From positions 118,139,789 to 118,203,788 of the forward strand of contig NC_050101.1 of NCBI RefSeq assembly GCF_902167145.1: a DNA stretch of 64,000 nt. The letters run 5' to 3'. The notes below the pieces were generated by a model. That model saw nothing but the letters and a program-made list of their open reading frames with translations. It had not been told where the DNA came from and did no database searches. Positions 43,405-55,428 of this stretch are shown piece by piece. This DNA is from Zea mays. Taxonomy: Eukaryota > Streptophyta > Magnoliopsida > Poales > Poaceae. The position numbers were made by a program, and so were the translations under genes. Position 1 is the first letter of the stretch. Each line of letters opens with the position of its first letter.

Positions 43405-46150
43405 TGTCACACCCAGTTTTAGAAGGCAAACCATGTACGTGCCAGGATCAGAAACTCACATACAACGATTACATAGTTGGACATCATCACACATTGCTCA
43501 AAATAATACCAAAAATAAGTGCTTTATTACATCACGATGTCCAAGACATCCACAGTCTTTAACTTAGGTCATAATCAAAGTGCCCAACTAAACACAGTAT
43601 GATAAGGCCTTCACAGGCAATTGACTGGGGGTTTGCCACTAAACTATTGTAGAACTCATCGAAGTCCTGAAACTCCTGAAAGTCCTCCATGTTGCCTTCA
43701 TCTTCTCCTGAGCACTGATTGTAATGGGGACAACTTGGGGTTTGCTGTTTTTAGGCAAGGGTGAGTACACATCAATGTACTCAGCAAATGTCTCATTTGG
43801 CTAAAGTGGACTAGTTGTATGTGGGGTTAAGCTTAGAGCAGTTTCTTTTAGTTGGTTAGGTATTTATTACTAGTAGAAAGCCAAGTTTTAACAGTAATCC
43901 CAAGTTATTAACCCAAATAATACTCTCTCCAAGAGGAAATACCAAGTACCATAAATATACTCATCATCATTAAGCATCATCGTAAAGGTATCCAGAGTAA
44001 CTCTAATAAAAGGACCTCCCAAGGCTGGTCATAACCGTGAGCACGATTGATATACCAGTTTCTAACACTTTGTAGAGGTTGCACACTTTACCCATAGGCC
44101 ATGATCCCTTTTTGCCTTGGGTCGATCAAACCCTCAAACACTACCAAGGTGAATCGGCAAGGTTTCACTACGTAGCCGTCACAAAGATTCTCCTGGGATG
44201 TAGTTGCCTTCACAAAGATTCAAACCCTCAAACACAGTACTCCTCTCTAAGGTGGGTGATTAACAAAACTAAATCGAATGAACCTCGGCACCCACCCTTA
44301 GCAGAGCAAGCACTATGCCCTGACCCCCATTGACGGCACTACGGCGAAGCCAACTACACCCCCAAGTTCCTCCAATTAATCAGTTAAGGGTGTCCCATTC
44401 CACCCTCATGGTTGTACTATTTTCCTAGGGGGTCATCCAACGGACAGGTCCTTATAGAGAGGTGCTCGGGAAACAGCCCAAGTCCCCTAAAGTATCGCAT
44501 GTTCATCATCATAATCAAGATATCATCAACGTTTCATAAATTTTCTCATCATGTTCCTTGATTAAAGTAAAGCAATAGCATGATACGAATCATAGTAACC
44601 AATTCCCAAAGGGTAACTAAGGATAGGAAAACAGAACACTAGTCAATCCTTAGGTTGATCATGTTGTGTAGGACAGTGAATTATAAAGTAAGTAGGATAT
44701 AATGGGTCAGAGGACACTTGCCTTCACCAGGTTGCTGCTCAGGGAAGTCTCCTACAACACACTCGGGAACCTTCGACTGCTCGTTGTCTACGCAAAGCAA
44801 TCATTCATTCAACACACTTAGGGAATAACAAAAGAACAGTACACCAAACATTTGCAACAGAGTGAACATAGATTCCATAAAAGGTAAAGACACACAGGTG
44901 CATTAAGGGTTATGGGGGTAGATCACCATGCCTAGTGGTCTATAGTTCTCCAACTACTGTCTATCTCAGTAAATTACTTACTTAAGTAAACTTATTCCAG
45001 GGATGGGATTATGCATTTAAATGAGATTAGGTCTACAAATTTAGGCACATGAATACTTACTAGGGTTTTATCTTTTATTTTACCTTTAATAAATATTCTA
45101 TAACCTTAAATTAACCTAGAGACTACCCACAAAATTGAGACATGGAAAGAGTGAATGAACTTAATTTAAACAGATAGAGAATAACATTATGAACATTTTG
45201 CAATTTGAACCACCCAATTTGGAGTTCATATGCAAAAGTTATGAAATCTACAAGTTTTGGGATTCAAAAACCCTAAATTAAACCTATTTTTGTGATTAAA
45301 ATAAAGCCTAGTGGTCTCTCTGCAAAAAACTAGGGACTCAGGCGCAAGAAAAACGCATTGCGGGTTGATTCTCGGAAACCCGAGGGACTCTTTAACAAAA
45401 TTTCCAAGCAATGGGGTATCAAGCGCTCTTGGCCATCCGATCACAGATCAATGATGGAGATCAAATCTACGAACGAGCGCGCGCGCGTAGGCGCGAGCGA
45501 ACGCTGACAGCTGGGCCAGGGCGGTCAGTGGCTCGGGGCAAGGGTGGGCTGACCGGTCGGGCCCAACTCCAGGGGCGTAGACGGTCGACTTGTGGGGCCC
45601 AAGGGCAGGGGCGCCCACACGAAGCGGTATCCAGCGATCTGGACCGGTGGATCAGGGCTAAACGGCTGGGATCAGGTGTCAGGGGGTTAATGGCAAGGCT
45701 GTCGGTGCTGCTCCATCCGCGACAGTGAATTCGCCGGAGATGAGGCAGGCGCAGACTCCGGGGGTCTGGGGTCGCCAGAGTTGGTCAGGACCGGTGAGGG
45801 GGACCCGGCAAACTCGATGGCAGGGTTCTGGCCGTGAGAACGAGACTAGAGGCGAGTGAATGGCGGAGGGGGCGCTTCGGGTGGGTCGGGGTTACTCCAG
45901 CGAGCAATCCCGGCCACGGGGAGGGGGGATCGGGTGCGCCGAGGCTGGCACGACCTCCGATGAGGGATGGGGAATACTTAGAGCCAAAGCACAGGCACGG
46001 GGCAGAGCTAAATTGACCAGACTCTGTGCGGGTGCGGTGTACCGACGAGGTAGAATTGAGACAAACAGAGCATGGAGAAACATTCACCTCGGGACGACAC
46101 TCGGGGAGGCTCGAGGCGACGTTTGGAGCTCCGGGTGGACGACATAGCTA
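43405..46150 (-). repeat. Partial 5' LTR of the Tekay-like fragment (at least 2,746 bp)
   Basis: It runs from the TGTGACA terminus (complement at 43405) rightward to the Sirevirus LTR at 46151, without reaching the expected TGTAACACC start, so it is truncated. The segment 44015-44460 is homologous to 29860-30265 of the LARD-like LTR. A GC-rich part (45460-46140) has several overlapping short frames, none convincing. Confidence 0.72.
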
Positions 46151-46542
46151 TGAATCATCTAGGCCCCTTAGTGATGTTTTGGTAATTAATGACAACTGGT
46201 TGTGGACTAATGGTTCTTGGAGAAATAAGAATGCAGGGTTGGACCACATAAAACAGAAAATCTTGGAGATTTATAAACATTGGTTGTGGATCAAGTGAAG
46301 GCAAAGGTATAACATAGGTTTTTGTATTTGCTAGTCTCCAGGAGTTTAGAGAAGATATTTGACCAGATTAGTAGGCTAGATGGTCATACTATAGGGGTCA
46401 ATGACGTTTGTCTGTGTAAATCTTAGTGCCTCATAGAGCATTTAGTGGATGCATTTGCATGAGGACTAACAACACTTCCAATTTCGAGAGTTAAAAATCT
46501 TTTCAAAAGCGTGTTTGAAAAGTTGCTAAGTCTTGGGATAGG

Positions 46543-47070
46543 CGGACCGTCCGGGCCTTGTGGGCGGACCGTCCGCGATTCATCCAGTGGGTCCGAAGTG
46601 TGATCACTTCGGACTAGTCCTGTATATTTGTACTGCGGACCATCCGGGCCTTGGGGCCGGACCGTCCACAGTCCTAACCAGAGAAGGTTGCTCTCTACAC
46701 AGTCCCTGTATTTTTATGCGGACCGTCCGACCAGGGTCGGCGGACCGTCCGCAGGTGCCAAATTGGTTTGGGCAGGGATTGTGTGTTTTTGGACATTTGT
46801 ACTACGGACTGTCCTGAGGATAAGCCCGGACAGTACTGACTCCTAGGTCGCGGACCATCTGGCCTTGTAAGGTAGAGTGTCCGCATGTGTTAACTCCTCT
46901 TGGTCAGAGCACCGGTGCTCCAAGTTACCAGGTCTCGGACGGTCTGGCAAAGGCTGGCAGATTATCCGGACCTCGCTTTTCTGATAGCTCTGACAGTTTT
47001 CAAACGGGAAAACTAGCCGTTATATGTACAGCGAACCGTCCGACCTCAGGGCACGGACCGTCCACACGTG
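46543..47070 (+). promoter_or_regulatory. Array of CGGACCGTCCG palindromes in the LTR U3
   Basis: About ten full or degenerate copies of the palindrome CGGACCGTCCG lie here, upstream of the TATA box; clear ones start at 46543, 46565, 46718 and 46740. The Ji/Opie LTRs carry an array of ACCGGACTGTCCGGT, which shares the core CGGACnGTCCG. Binding by a dimeric regulator is an inference. Confidence 0.55.
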
Positions 47071-47119
47071 CGCAGAATGTGTGTTGTTTGCACATAACGG
47101 TTGGATTTGAGAGGTGTGC

Positions 47120-47129
47120 TATAAATAGA
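47120..47129 (+). promoter_or_regulatory. TATA box of the Sirevirus-like LTR
   Basis: TATAAATAGA lies about 710 bases before the LTR end and downstream of the palindrome array. Confidence 0.65.
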
Positions 47130-47833
47130 AGGGGAGCTCATGTGTGAGGGTTCTCTTGGCCATTCCTTGCACACATTGAACTCATTTGTGATCCTCCCAC
47201 TCATTCTCTCACACTTCTTGCTTGAGATTGCATTCTTGTGAGAGATTGAGAGTTCCTAGTGCATTTGCATCCATTGGTGATCCTTGAGGCACTAGGTGGT
47301 ACACCGAGCAAGCGTCATTGGCTTGTTACTCTTGGAGGTTGCCACTTCCTAGACGGCTCGTGTGTTGTCTCCGTCGAGCTCTCTAAGAAGATTGTAGAGG
47401 AGCCACGGTGTCGATTGTGAGAGGTTCGCGCCTACCTCGCCGGAGCGACAAAGGTGACATTAGTGGAAACGAGGTATTGAGTGATTTCTTGTCCACTTGG
47501 CTCAAAGATCAAGCCGTGTCTTGATAGAGGAGCAAGTGAGAGCTTGAAGTCCACCTCAACGTAGATTAGGGGTGATCGGCAAATCACCGATACCATGGGA
47601 TAAAATCCGGTGTCTTTCTTTTCTTGCATTGCTTATTGCCGTGCAAGTGATTAGTATTTTGCATATTGTTCTTCGAGTATACAATCACCATAGTTGTTTC
47701 GCATAGATTGTTTACTTGTTGTCACTAGAGAATTTATACCTCTTGTCATATTGATTAAATTTCTCTAGTGTTTTTTATTTTAGTCAAAACCGTCTATTCA
47801 CCCCCCTCTAGCCGGTGTCCTAGATCCTACAAG

Positions 47834-47846
47834 TGGTATCAGAGCC
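47834..47846 (+). other. Primer binding site, initiator-Met type
   Basis: TGGTATCAGAGCC starts two bases after the LTR end. Confidence 0.9.
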
Positions 47847-47892
47847 GAGGACTCCATTGTTTGTGGATCTAATCATCCCGGAGTGGAACAAA

Positions 47893-49836
47893 ATGGCTAG
47901 TAACAACAATGTGCACATTGGGAAGCCACCGCATTTTGATGGGAATGACTACGACTATTGGAAAATAAGAATGTCAATGCATCTTAGAGCAATGGGTGGA
48001 AAAATTTGGCCAATTGTCAAGGATGGGTTTGTTGTGTTGAAAGAAGATGAACCATCGGCTAGTGACAATGAAAACATTCTTACAAATGATCAAGCCATGA
48101 ATGTTTTCTATGATGCTCTTGACATAAATGAGTTCAACCGTATTAAGAATCTCACAACTGCTCATGGGATTTGGATTAAGCTAATGGAAATTCATGAAGG
48201 AACTACAATTGTGAAGAGTGCCAAGCTATATGTGTGCAAAGGAAAATTTGAGCAATTCATTATGAAAGAAGATGAAAGTGTATCCGATATGTTCATTCGG
48301 TTAAATGAGATAGTGGATGAACTCAAGGGACTTGGTTTTAATGTACCAGATGTGGATTTCACTCATAAGTTCCTTAGATCTCTTCTAGAGAAGTATGAGA
48401 CCATTGTGACTATGTTAGTAAGAAGTGATCTATCTACAACTTCTCCAACCGAAGTATTGGGGGAAATTCTCACTCAAGATATATTCAAGAAATCTCAAGC
48501 TGATGCTATAAGTTTGGCAAAGAAAGTGAAGAATGAATCAATCGCTCTCAAAGCTAAAGCTTCTAAGGCAATTGAAAAAGAAGATAGTGATGATGAAGAA
48601 AATGAAAGTGAGAGTGATGGAGATATGGCTCTATTTGTAAAGGAACTCAACAAATTTATGAAGATGAAGAGAAGTCAACCTAGAAGAGGCCAAACATCAA
48701 GGAGAAATGCTTTCAATGATAGAAAATGTTTTGAGTGTGGGGAACCCGGTCACATTGCCATGAATTGCCCTAACAAGAAGAAGAAGGGCAAATATGGGGA
48801 TGATAAGAAGAAGAAGAAATTCTACAACAAGAAGAAAGATGGCAAAGCCTACCTAGTTGAATGGGATACGGATGATAGCTCGGATGATGATGATGAAGAC
48901 ACCTCATCCAAGCTTAATGCCGGAATTGCCATCAAGGATGCTCCTTCACTTTTCTCATCCCCTCATTGTCTCATGGCAAAGGGAGATGCTGAGGTAAAAA
49001 TCATCACTGATTTAAATGATATAAATGATGATGATGATGTTGATGATGATGGCTATTCATATGATGATCTTGTTAGAATGTTAGGTGAGGCCGATGACTA
49101 CATGCACAAAGAAAAAGAAAAGTTTAAGACCTTGAAGGAATTGTATAAAAACCTCCAAGTGTCTTTTGAGGAGCTCAAGACCTCTCACAACGATCTAAAA
49201 GAGAATTGTGAGAAGCTTGTGGAAGCTCAAAACTCATCTTTTGTGCATGAAGTTGTGGTGGTCACCGAGGATGTTGGAGTCACTTGTGACTTACTTGATA
49301 TTCCTACAAGTGAACCACAACCTACTAACTCTATTTGTGATAAATGCAAAATTTCTCTTATGAATGATAATATTGCTCTTGATGAATCACAAATCATTGT
49401 TGAGAATGAAGTATTAGTAGATAGAGTGAATGCTCTAACCCATGATCTAGAGAAGGCATATGGTGGAAAGGCTAAATTGGATTTCATATTGGGAAGTCAA
49501 CGGTGCTCACTTAATCGTGAGGGTCTTGGATATGTTCCCAAGAAAGGAAAGAATGCTTTTGTAAAGCAAAAGACATTGTTTGTGAAAGAATGTGACAAAG
49601 TGTGTCACAAATGTCATAAGAAGGGACATATCAAGAAGAATTGTCCTAAGCTCAAGAATGTATCCTCCACTTGTTTTGAGCATTGTTATGTTCTTTCTCA
49701 TAATACAAAAGGTGTTCATGCTAAATTTGTTGGTACTTCAATTATTGGCAACAAGAAGAAAGCTATTTGGGTGCCAAAGACCTTGGTCACTAACATCCAA
49801 GGACCCAAGCAAGTTTGGGTACCTAAAAGAGATTGA
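47893..49836 (+). CDS. Sirevirus Gag, open, two CCHC zinc knuckles
   Basis: The first good ATG is at 47893 (MASNNNVHIGKPPHFDG); the frame is open upstream only through the PBS without an ATG. The protein has about 647 residues. The N-terminal ~230 residues form the Copia gag-like domain (FDGNDYDYWKIRM, MFIRLNEIVDELKGLGF, HKFLRSLLEKYE). The first knuckle, CFECGEPGHIAMNC, is near residue 279 and is followed by a Lys-rich stretch and Asp-rich runs. A coiled-coil-like part (about 400-460) follows. The second knuckle, CHKCHKKGHIKKNC, is near residue 570. It ends at TGA 49834-49836 after WVPKRD. Gag packages the RNA and builds the particle. It is unusually intact compared with the pol that follows. 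Confidence 0.88.
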   Translation: MASNNNVHIGKPPHFDGNDYDYWKIRMSMHLRAMGGKIWPIVKDGFVVLKEDEPSASDNENILTNDQAMNVFYDALDINEFNRIKNLTTAHGIWIKLMEIHEGTTIVKSAKLYVCKGKFEQFIMKEDESVSDMFIRLNEIVDELKGLGFNVPDVDFTHKFLRSLLEKYETIVTMLVRSDLSTTSPTEVLGEILTQDIFKKSQADAISLAKKVKNESIALKAKASKAIEKEDSDDEENESESDGDMALFVKELNKFMKMKRSQPRRGQTSRRNAFNDRKCFECGEPGHIAMNCPNKKKKGKYGDDKKKKKFYNKKKDGKAYLVEWDTDDSSDDDDEDTSSKLNAGIAIKDAPSLFSSPHCLMAKGDAEVKIITDLNDINDDDDVDDDGYSYDDLVRMLGEADDYMHKEKEKFKTLKELYKNLQVSFEELKTSHNDLKENCEKLVEAQNSSFVHEVVVVTEDVGVTCDLLDIPTSEPQPTNSICDKCKISLMNDNIALDESQIIVENEVLVDRVNALTHDLEKAYGGKAKLDFILGSQRCSLNREGLGYVPKKGKNAFVKQKTLFVKECDKVCHKCHKKGHIKKNCPKLKNVSSTCFEHCYVLSHNTKGVHAKFVGTSIIGNKKKAIWVPKTLVTNIQGPKQVWVPKRD

Positions 49837-49849
49837 TTTCCTTTTGTAG

Positions 49850-51718
49850 GTGAACTACAAGGTGGGAGGGAATCATTGGGTGTTAAATAGTGGATGCACT
49901 CAACACATGACCGGAGATATGAAAATGTTCACCCAAATGAGTGAGGAAGATTGCTCAAATTATGATAGTATCACATTTGGAGATAATCGCAAAGGAAAGG
50001 TTAAAGGCTTGGGTAAAATTGCTATTTCGAATGATCATTCCATATCAAATGTGCTTTTGGTTGAGTCTTTGAATTTTAATTTACTATCCGTAGCTCAATT
50101 ATGTGATTTAGGGTTTAGTTGCAATTTCACCGTTGATGATATTATTATCTCTAGTGTTGATGGTAGCAATCTTAAGTTTAAAGGTTTTAGATATGAAAAT
50201 CTTTACCTTGTTGATTTCTCATCTAGTGAGGCAAAGCTCACAACTTGCTTATTCTCAAAGGCTTCACTAGGTTGGTTATGGCATAGAAGACTTGGTCATG
50301 TTGGAATGAAGCAACTCAATCGTTTAACCAAACATGATTTAGTCAGTGGCTTGAAAGATGTGAAATTTGAGAAGAACAAATTGTGTAGCTCTTGTCAAGC
50401 CGGGAAGCAAGTGGCGAATACTCATCCAAATAAAAGTCAAATGTCTACTCATCGGCCTTTGGAATTACTTCACATGGATTTATTTGGCCCAACATCGTTT
50501 GTGAGTATCGACGGTAATTCATATTGCCTCGTGATTGTGGATGATTATTCTAGATTCACTTGGGTTTACTTTCTTTGAGATAAATCTAATGTGTTTGAAA
50601 CATTCAAGTCATTTGCTATATTGGCTCAAAATCAATTTGACTTTGACATCAAGAAAGTTAGAAGTGATAATGGGTCAGAATTAAAAAATGCTAGAATTAA
50701 TAAATATTGTGATGACAAGGGTATTAAACATGAATTTTCTTCCAAGTATACTCAGGAACAAAATGGTATTGTTGAAAGGAAGAATAGGACTCTCATTGAT
50801 ATGGCTAGGTCTATGTTAGCGGAATATAATGTATCGGATTCTTATTGGGCCAAAGCAATAAACACCACATGTCATTCATCAAATAGGCTATATTGTCATA
50901 AGCTCTTGAAGAAAACTCCCTATGAATTGCTCATTGGTAGAAAGCCAAATATCTCATATTTTAGAGTATTCGGTTGCAAATGTTATATTTTGAGAAAGGG
51001 AAGCCGACTCTCTAAATTTGAGAAGAAATGTGATGAGGGTTTTCTACTTGGATATTCATCAAATAGCAAGGCTTATAGAGTTTTCAACAAGACTCATGGT
51101 ATTATTGAAGAAGCATATGATGTTGAGTTTGATGAAACTAATGGGTCTCAAGATGAAAGCGATAATCTTGATGATGTTGGTGGAACTCAATTGAAAAATG
51201 CTATGAAAACAATGGCCATTGGTGAAATAAAGCCAAAGGAAGATGATGATAAAAATAGTGTGGTTGTCATTCCATCCTCTTCAACCCTAAATAAAGAAAA
51301 TCACCAAAGCCAACAAAATGATGAATTTATGGATACTCATGATCAAGATACCTCAAGTCATTCAGTTTCTCCTCATGCTTCAACGAGCAATTATCAAACG
51401 GTATCAAGAATACGTCATTCTATTGTGAAGGATCACCCGGTTGATCAAATTGTGGGTGATATTAGTAAGGGTGTTCAAACTCGCTCTCGTATAGCTTCAT
51501 TTTGTGAACATTTCTCTTTTGTATCTTGTATGGAACCTAACCGTGTAGATGAAGCTTTACTTGATGTCGATTGGGTGAATGCAATGCATGAAGAATTAAA
51601 TAACTTCACTCGAAATGAAGTTTGGGAGCTTGTTGAGAGACCAAAGAACCACAATGTTATTGGTACAAAATGGGTGTTTCGCAACAAGCACAATGAAGAT
51701 AAGTTAGTAGTAAGAAAC
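49850..51718 (+). pseudogene. Sirevirus pol part 1: protease, integrase, start of RT
   Basis: The frame opens right after a TAG at 49847-49849 and is +1 relative to gag. The protease motif reads LNSGCTQHMTG, with Asn in place of the catalytic Asp. The integrase zinc region (WLWHRRLGHVGMKQL, CSSCQAGK) is followed by the core MDLFGP, SDNGSE and NGIVERKNRT. A TGA at 50576-50578 interrupts just after TWVYFL, with the frame resuming at once. The RT begins with WVNAMHEELNNF and ends at VVRN, where the Ji/Opie LTR supplies a stop at 51719. The continuation is at 60616. The nonsense codon and the protease change make it inactive. Confidence 0.9.
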
Positions 51719-52944
51719 TGAGAGCACCTAGAGGGGGGGTGAATAGGTGATCCTGTAATACTACAAAATCTTAAGCCACAAAACTTGATTAATTGTTAGC
51801 ACAGTAATTTGCCAAGTGGCTAGAGAAGAATCTCAACACAACACAATAACCAAGAGATATCAATCACAGAGATGGCACGGTGGTTATCCCGTGGTTCGGC
51901 CAAGACCAACGCTTGCCTACTCCACGTTGTGGCGTCCCAACGGACGAGGGTTGCAATCAACCCCTCTCAAGCGGTCCAAAGACCAACTTGAATACCACTG
52001 TGTTGCTTTGCTTTTCTTAATCCCACTTGCGAGGAATCTCCACAGCTTGGAGTCTCTCGCCCTTACAAAAGATGTTCACAAAGAATCACAGAGCAAGGGA
52101 GGGATTAGCAACTCACACACGACACAAAGATCACAGCGAATACGCACACGCAAAACCCAGACTTGAGCTCAAGAAACTAGCACACTAGAACGGAGCTCAA
52201 ATCACTAGAATGTCGAACAAGTGCGCAAGAATGAAGTGTGAGTGATCAATGATGCTCAAAGGATGCTTGATAATCTCCTCCATGCGCCTAGGGGTCCCTT
52301 TTATAGCCCCAAGGCAGCTAGGAGCCGTTGAGAGCAATTCTGGAAGGCTGATCTTGCCTTCTGTCATCGGGCGCACCGGACAGTCCGGTGCCCGATCTCC
52401 TTCCTAAAATGGCGCAGCCGACCGTTGCAGATCTGGAGCCGTTGGCGCACCGGACATGTCCGGTGCACACCGGACAGTCCGGTGCCCCCTTCTAGCCGTT
52501 GGCTCGGCCACGTGTCCCGCGCAGATCGCGCGGCCGACCGTTGACTCGGCCGACCGTTGGCTCACCGGACAGTCCGGTGCACACCGGACAGTCCGGTGAA
52601 TTTTAGCCGTACGTCGTCGGCGAATTCCCGAGAGCGGCCACTTCGCTTGAGCCAGTCTGGCGCACCGGACACTGTCCGGTGCACCACCGGACAGTCCGGT
52701 GCCCCAGACCGAAACAGCCTCTTGGCTGTACACAGCCAACTCTTCTCTTTCCTTCTTCTTTCTGTTTCTGATACTTAGACAAGTATATTAGTACACAAAA
52801 CCAATGTACTAAGACTTAGAAACATACCTTTGCTCTTGATTTGCACTTTGTTCATCCATGGGCATAGATTCACATTTAAGCACTTGTGTTGGCACTCAAT
52901 CACCAAAATACTTAGAAATGGCCCAAGGGCACATTTCCCTTTCA
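51719..52944 (-). repeat. 3' LTR of the Ji/Opie element (1,226 bp)
   Basis: On the minus strand it runs from TGAAAGGGAAATG (52944) to GGTGCTCTCA (51719). It holds several ACCGGACTGTCCGGT palindromes (52374-52702) and a TATA box at 52299-52308. Compared with the other LTR it has an extra 17-bp copy of a GGCCGACCGTTG segment near 52540 and lacks ~22 bases near 52392. Plus-strand frames here are antisense and not coding. Confidence 0.95.
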
Positions 52945-53733
52945 ATCTCCCCCTTTTTGGTGATTTATGCCAACACAACATAAAGCAACTAGAACAAGTG
53001 CAATATCACTTCAAATAAAAACTCAAATTTATTTTGATTCAATTTGGCATATATGGATCATCCTTTGCCACCACTTGGTTTGTTTTTGCAAATGAAACTC
53101 AAAATCCTATCTCTAAGTCAAATCCACTTGTAGAGACATAAAGAGAGGTTTTCCAAAGAAAATTGATTCAAGATTCCAAAAACTCCCCCTTTTTCCCATA
53201 ATCAACACTTCTCCCTACAAGAGGCCAACTTTTGACAAAAGAGACAATGAAGAGTTTTGACAAACCAAAAGCTCTATCCTACTGTTTTCAAAGTTTCTCA
53301 AGTGGAAACTGATCCATTTATTGCTTTGGCCTTTATTTTCTCCCCCTTTGGCATCAAGCACCAAAACGGGATCAATCTTGGCCCTTTAACCCCATTGCCT
53401 CACCAAAATCTTCAATTAAGAGCAAATAGGCAATAAGAGTTTAAAGATGAACTGGGAATAAGTTACCCTCTCATCGAAGTGCAGTGGAAGTCTTTCATGG
53501 TCCAAGTCCACTTTTTTTTTCTTTCAATTCTCCTTGGAGACTAAAACAACCAAACTCAAGTACATGGTTAGTCTCAAAGAGTCAAGTTGTAGCACAGCTC
53601 CCCCTAAATATGTGCATCACTTGCAAACAGGACTTGTGAGGTCTAGGGAGTGTTTGTACAACTTGAGCACCACAATAAGCAACAAAATGCAGAATGAACA
53701 TGATCAAAAGCATAAACACATGTATGCTACATT
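52945..53733 (-). promoter_or_regulatory. 3' noncoding region of the Ji/Opie element with four polypurine tracts
   Basis: No gene is present. Element-strand purine tracts are complementary to 52945-52957 (next to the LTR), 53183-53197, 53337-53351 and 53596-53609. The spacing is the same as in the fragments at 1251-2038 and 2839-3626. Confidence 0.75.
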
Positions 53734-55428
53734 TCAATCCAAGTTCCACGAATCTAAGATATTGAGCTCACTACGCAGCCTGCAAAAGGTCTTCTCATCT
53801 AGAGGCTTGGTAAAGATATCGGCTAGCTGGTTCTCGGTGCTAACATGAAACACTTCGATATCCCCCTTTTGCTGGTGGTCTCTCAAAAAGTGATGCCGGA
53901 TATCAATGTGCTTTGTGCGGCTGTGTTCAACAGGATTTTCCGCCATGCAGATAGCACTCTCATTGTCACATAGGAGTGGGACTTTGCTCAGATTGTAGCC
54001 ATAGTCCCGAAGGGTTTGCCTCATCCAAAGTAGCTGCGCGCAACACTGTCCTGCGGCAACATACTCGGCCTCAGCGGTGGATAGGGCAACGGAGGTTTGT
54101 TTCTTAGAGTTCCACGACACCAGGGACCTTCCTAAGAATTGGCACGTCCCTGATGTACTCTTCCTATCGACCTTACATCCAGCATAGTCGGAATCTGAGT
54201 ATCCAACCAAGTCAAAGGTAGACCCCTTTGGATACCAGAGCCCGAAACAAGGCGTAGCAACCAAATATCTAAGAATTCGCTTCACCGCCACTAAGTGACA
54301 CTCCTTAGGATCGGATTGAAATCTAGCACACATGCATACGCTAAGCATAATAACCGGTCTACTAGCACATAAATAAAGTAAAGACCCTATCATTGACCGG
54401 TATGCTTTTTGATCAACGGACTTACCTCCTTTGTTGAGGTCGGTGTGTCCGTCGGTCCCCATCGGAGTCTTTGCGGGCTTGGCGTCCTTCATCCCAAACC
54501 GCTTTAGCAGATCTTGCGTGTACTTCGTTTGGGAGATGAAGGTGCCGTCTTTGAGTTGCTTCACTTGGAACCCAAGGAAGTAGTTCAACTCGCCCATCAT
54601 CGACATCTCGAATTTCTGCGTCATCACCCTGCTAAACTCTTCACAAGACTTTTGGTTAGTAGAACCAAATATTATGTCATCGACATAAATTTGGCACACA
54701 AACAAATCACCATCACAGGTCTTAGTAAAAAGAGTTGGATCGGCTTTCCCAACCTTGAAAGCATTAACAATTAGAAAGTCTCTAAGGCATTCATACCATG
54801 CTCTTGGGGCTTGCTTAAGTCCATAGAGCGCCTTTGAGAGCTTACACACGTGGTCGGGGTACCGTTCATCCTCGAAGCCAGGGGGTTGCTCCACGTACAC
54901 CTCCTCCTTGATTGGCCCGTTGAGGAAAGCGCTCTTCACATCCATTTGAAACAACCTGAAAGAATGGTGAGCGGCATATGCTAGCAAGATACGAATTGAT
55001 TCTAGCCTAGCCACAGGAGCAAACGTCTCCTCAAAGTCCAAACCTGCGACTTGGGCATAACCTTTTGCCACAAGTCGAGCCTTGTTCCTCGTCACCACCC
55101 CGTGCTCGTCCTGTTTGTTGCGGAATACCCACTTGGTTCCCACAATGTTTTGCTTGGGACGAGGCACCAGTGTCCAAACTTCATTGCGCTTGAAGTTGTT
55201 GAGTTCCTCCTGCATGGCCAACACCCAGTCCGGATCTAGCAAGGCCTCTTCTACCCTGAAAGGCTCAGTAGAAGAGACAAAGGAGTAGTGCTCACAAAAA
55301 TTAACTAATCGAGATCGAGTAGTTACTCCCTTGCTAATGTCACCCAAAATTTGGTCGACGGGATGATCCCTTTGAATCACCGCTCGAACTTGGGTTGGAG
55401 GTGCCGGTTGCGCTTCTTCCTCCATCAC
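53734..55428 (-). pseudogene. Ji/Opie pol part 2: RT and RNase H (open 564-codon frame)
   Basis: The frame is uninterrupted from 55428 to 53734. It starts in the linker before RT ([15 protein letters not shown]). RT blocks follow: [36 protein letters not shown] and YVDD at about residue 247. RNase H has [17 protein letters not shown] (about 410), [12 protein letters not shown] and CDNESAI, and the protein ends [10 protein letters not shown]. It is cut off from protease and integrase by a one-base deletion near 55445, so it is no longer part of a complete polyprotein. The domain itself looks catalytically intact. It served as the reference for the other fragments. Confidence 0.92.

Larger units (their letters stand above)
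41817..46150 (-). mobile_element. 5' fragment of another Tekay/Del-like Gypsy element
   Basis: From right to left it holds a partial long LTR (43405-46150), a PBS, and an ORF ahead of where gag would be. The LTR ends GGGTGTGACA, and its middle is homologous to the LARD-like LTR. It is cut on the left by the satellite and on the right by the Sirevirus LTR at 46151. No gag or pol remains. Confidence 0.72.
46151..47831 (+). repeat. 5' LTR of the Sirevirus-like element (~1.68 kb)
   Basis: It ends CCTACA immediately before the PBS. The start is taken at TGAATCATCTAGGCCCC because LTR-like sequence begins there and the Tekay-like LTR stops, but without a partner LTR the exact base is uncertain. It contains an array of CGGACCGTCCG palindromes and a TATA box at 47120. 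Confidence 0.78.

Noticed and set aside
45411..46298. Overlapping GC-rich ORFs near the Sirevirus border
   Set aside because: Multiple frames on both strands are open because of base composition; there is no domain, and one frame crosses the Sirevirus insertion point.
47833..47892. Upstream GTG as the gag start of the Sirevirus
   Set aside because: It would lie within the tRNA primer site; the ATG at 47893 starts the conserved Gag N-terminus.
51816..52166. 116-codon ORF identical in both Ji/Opie LTRs (also 59482-59832)
   Set aside because: It is antisense to the element within the LTR, and identity reflects recent LTR duplication.
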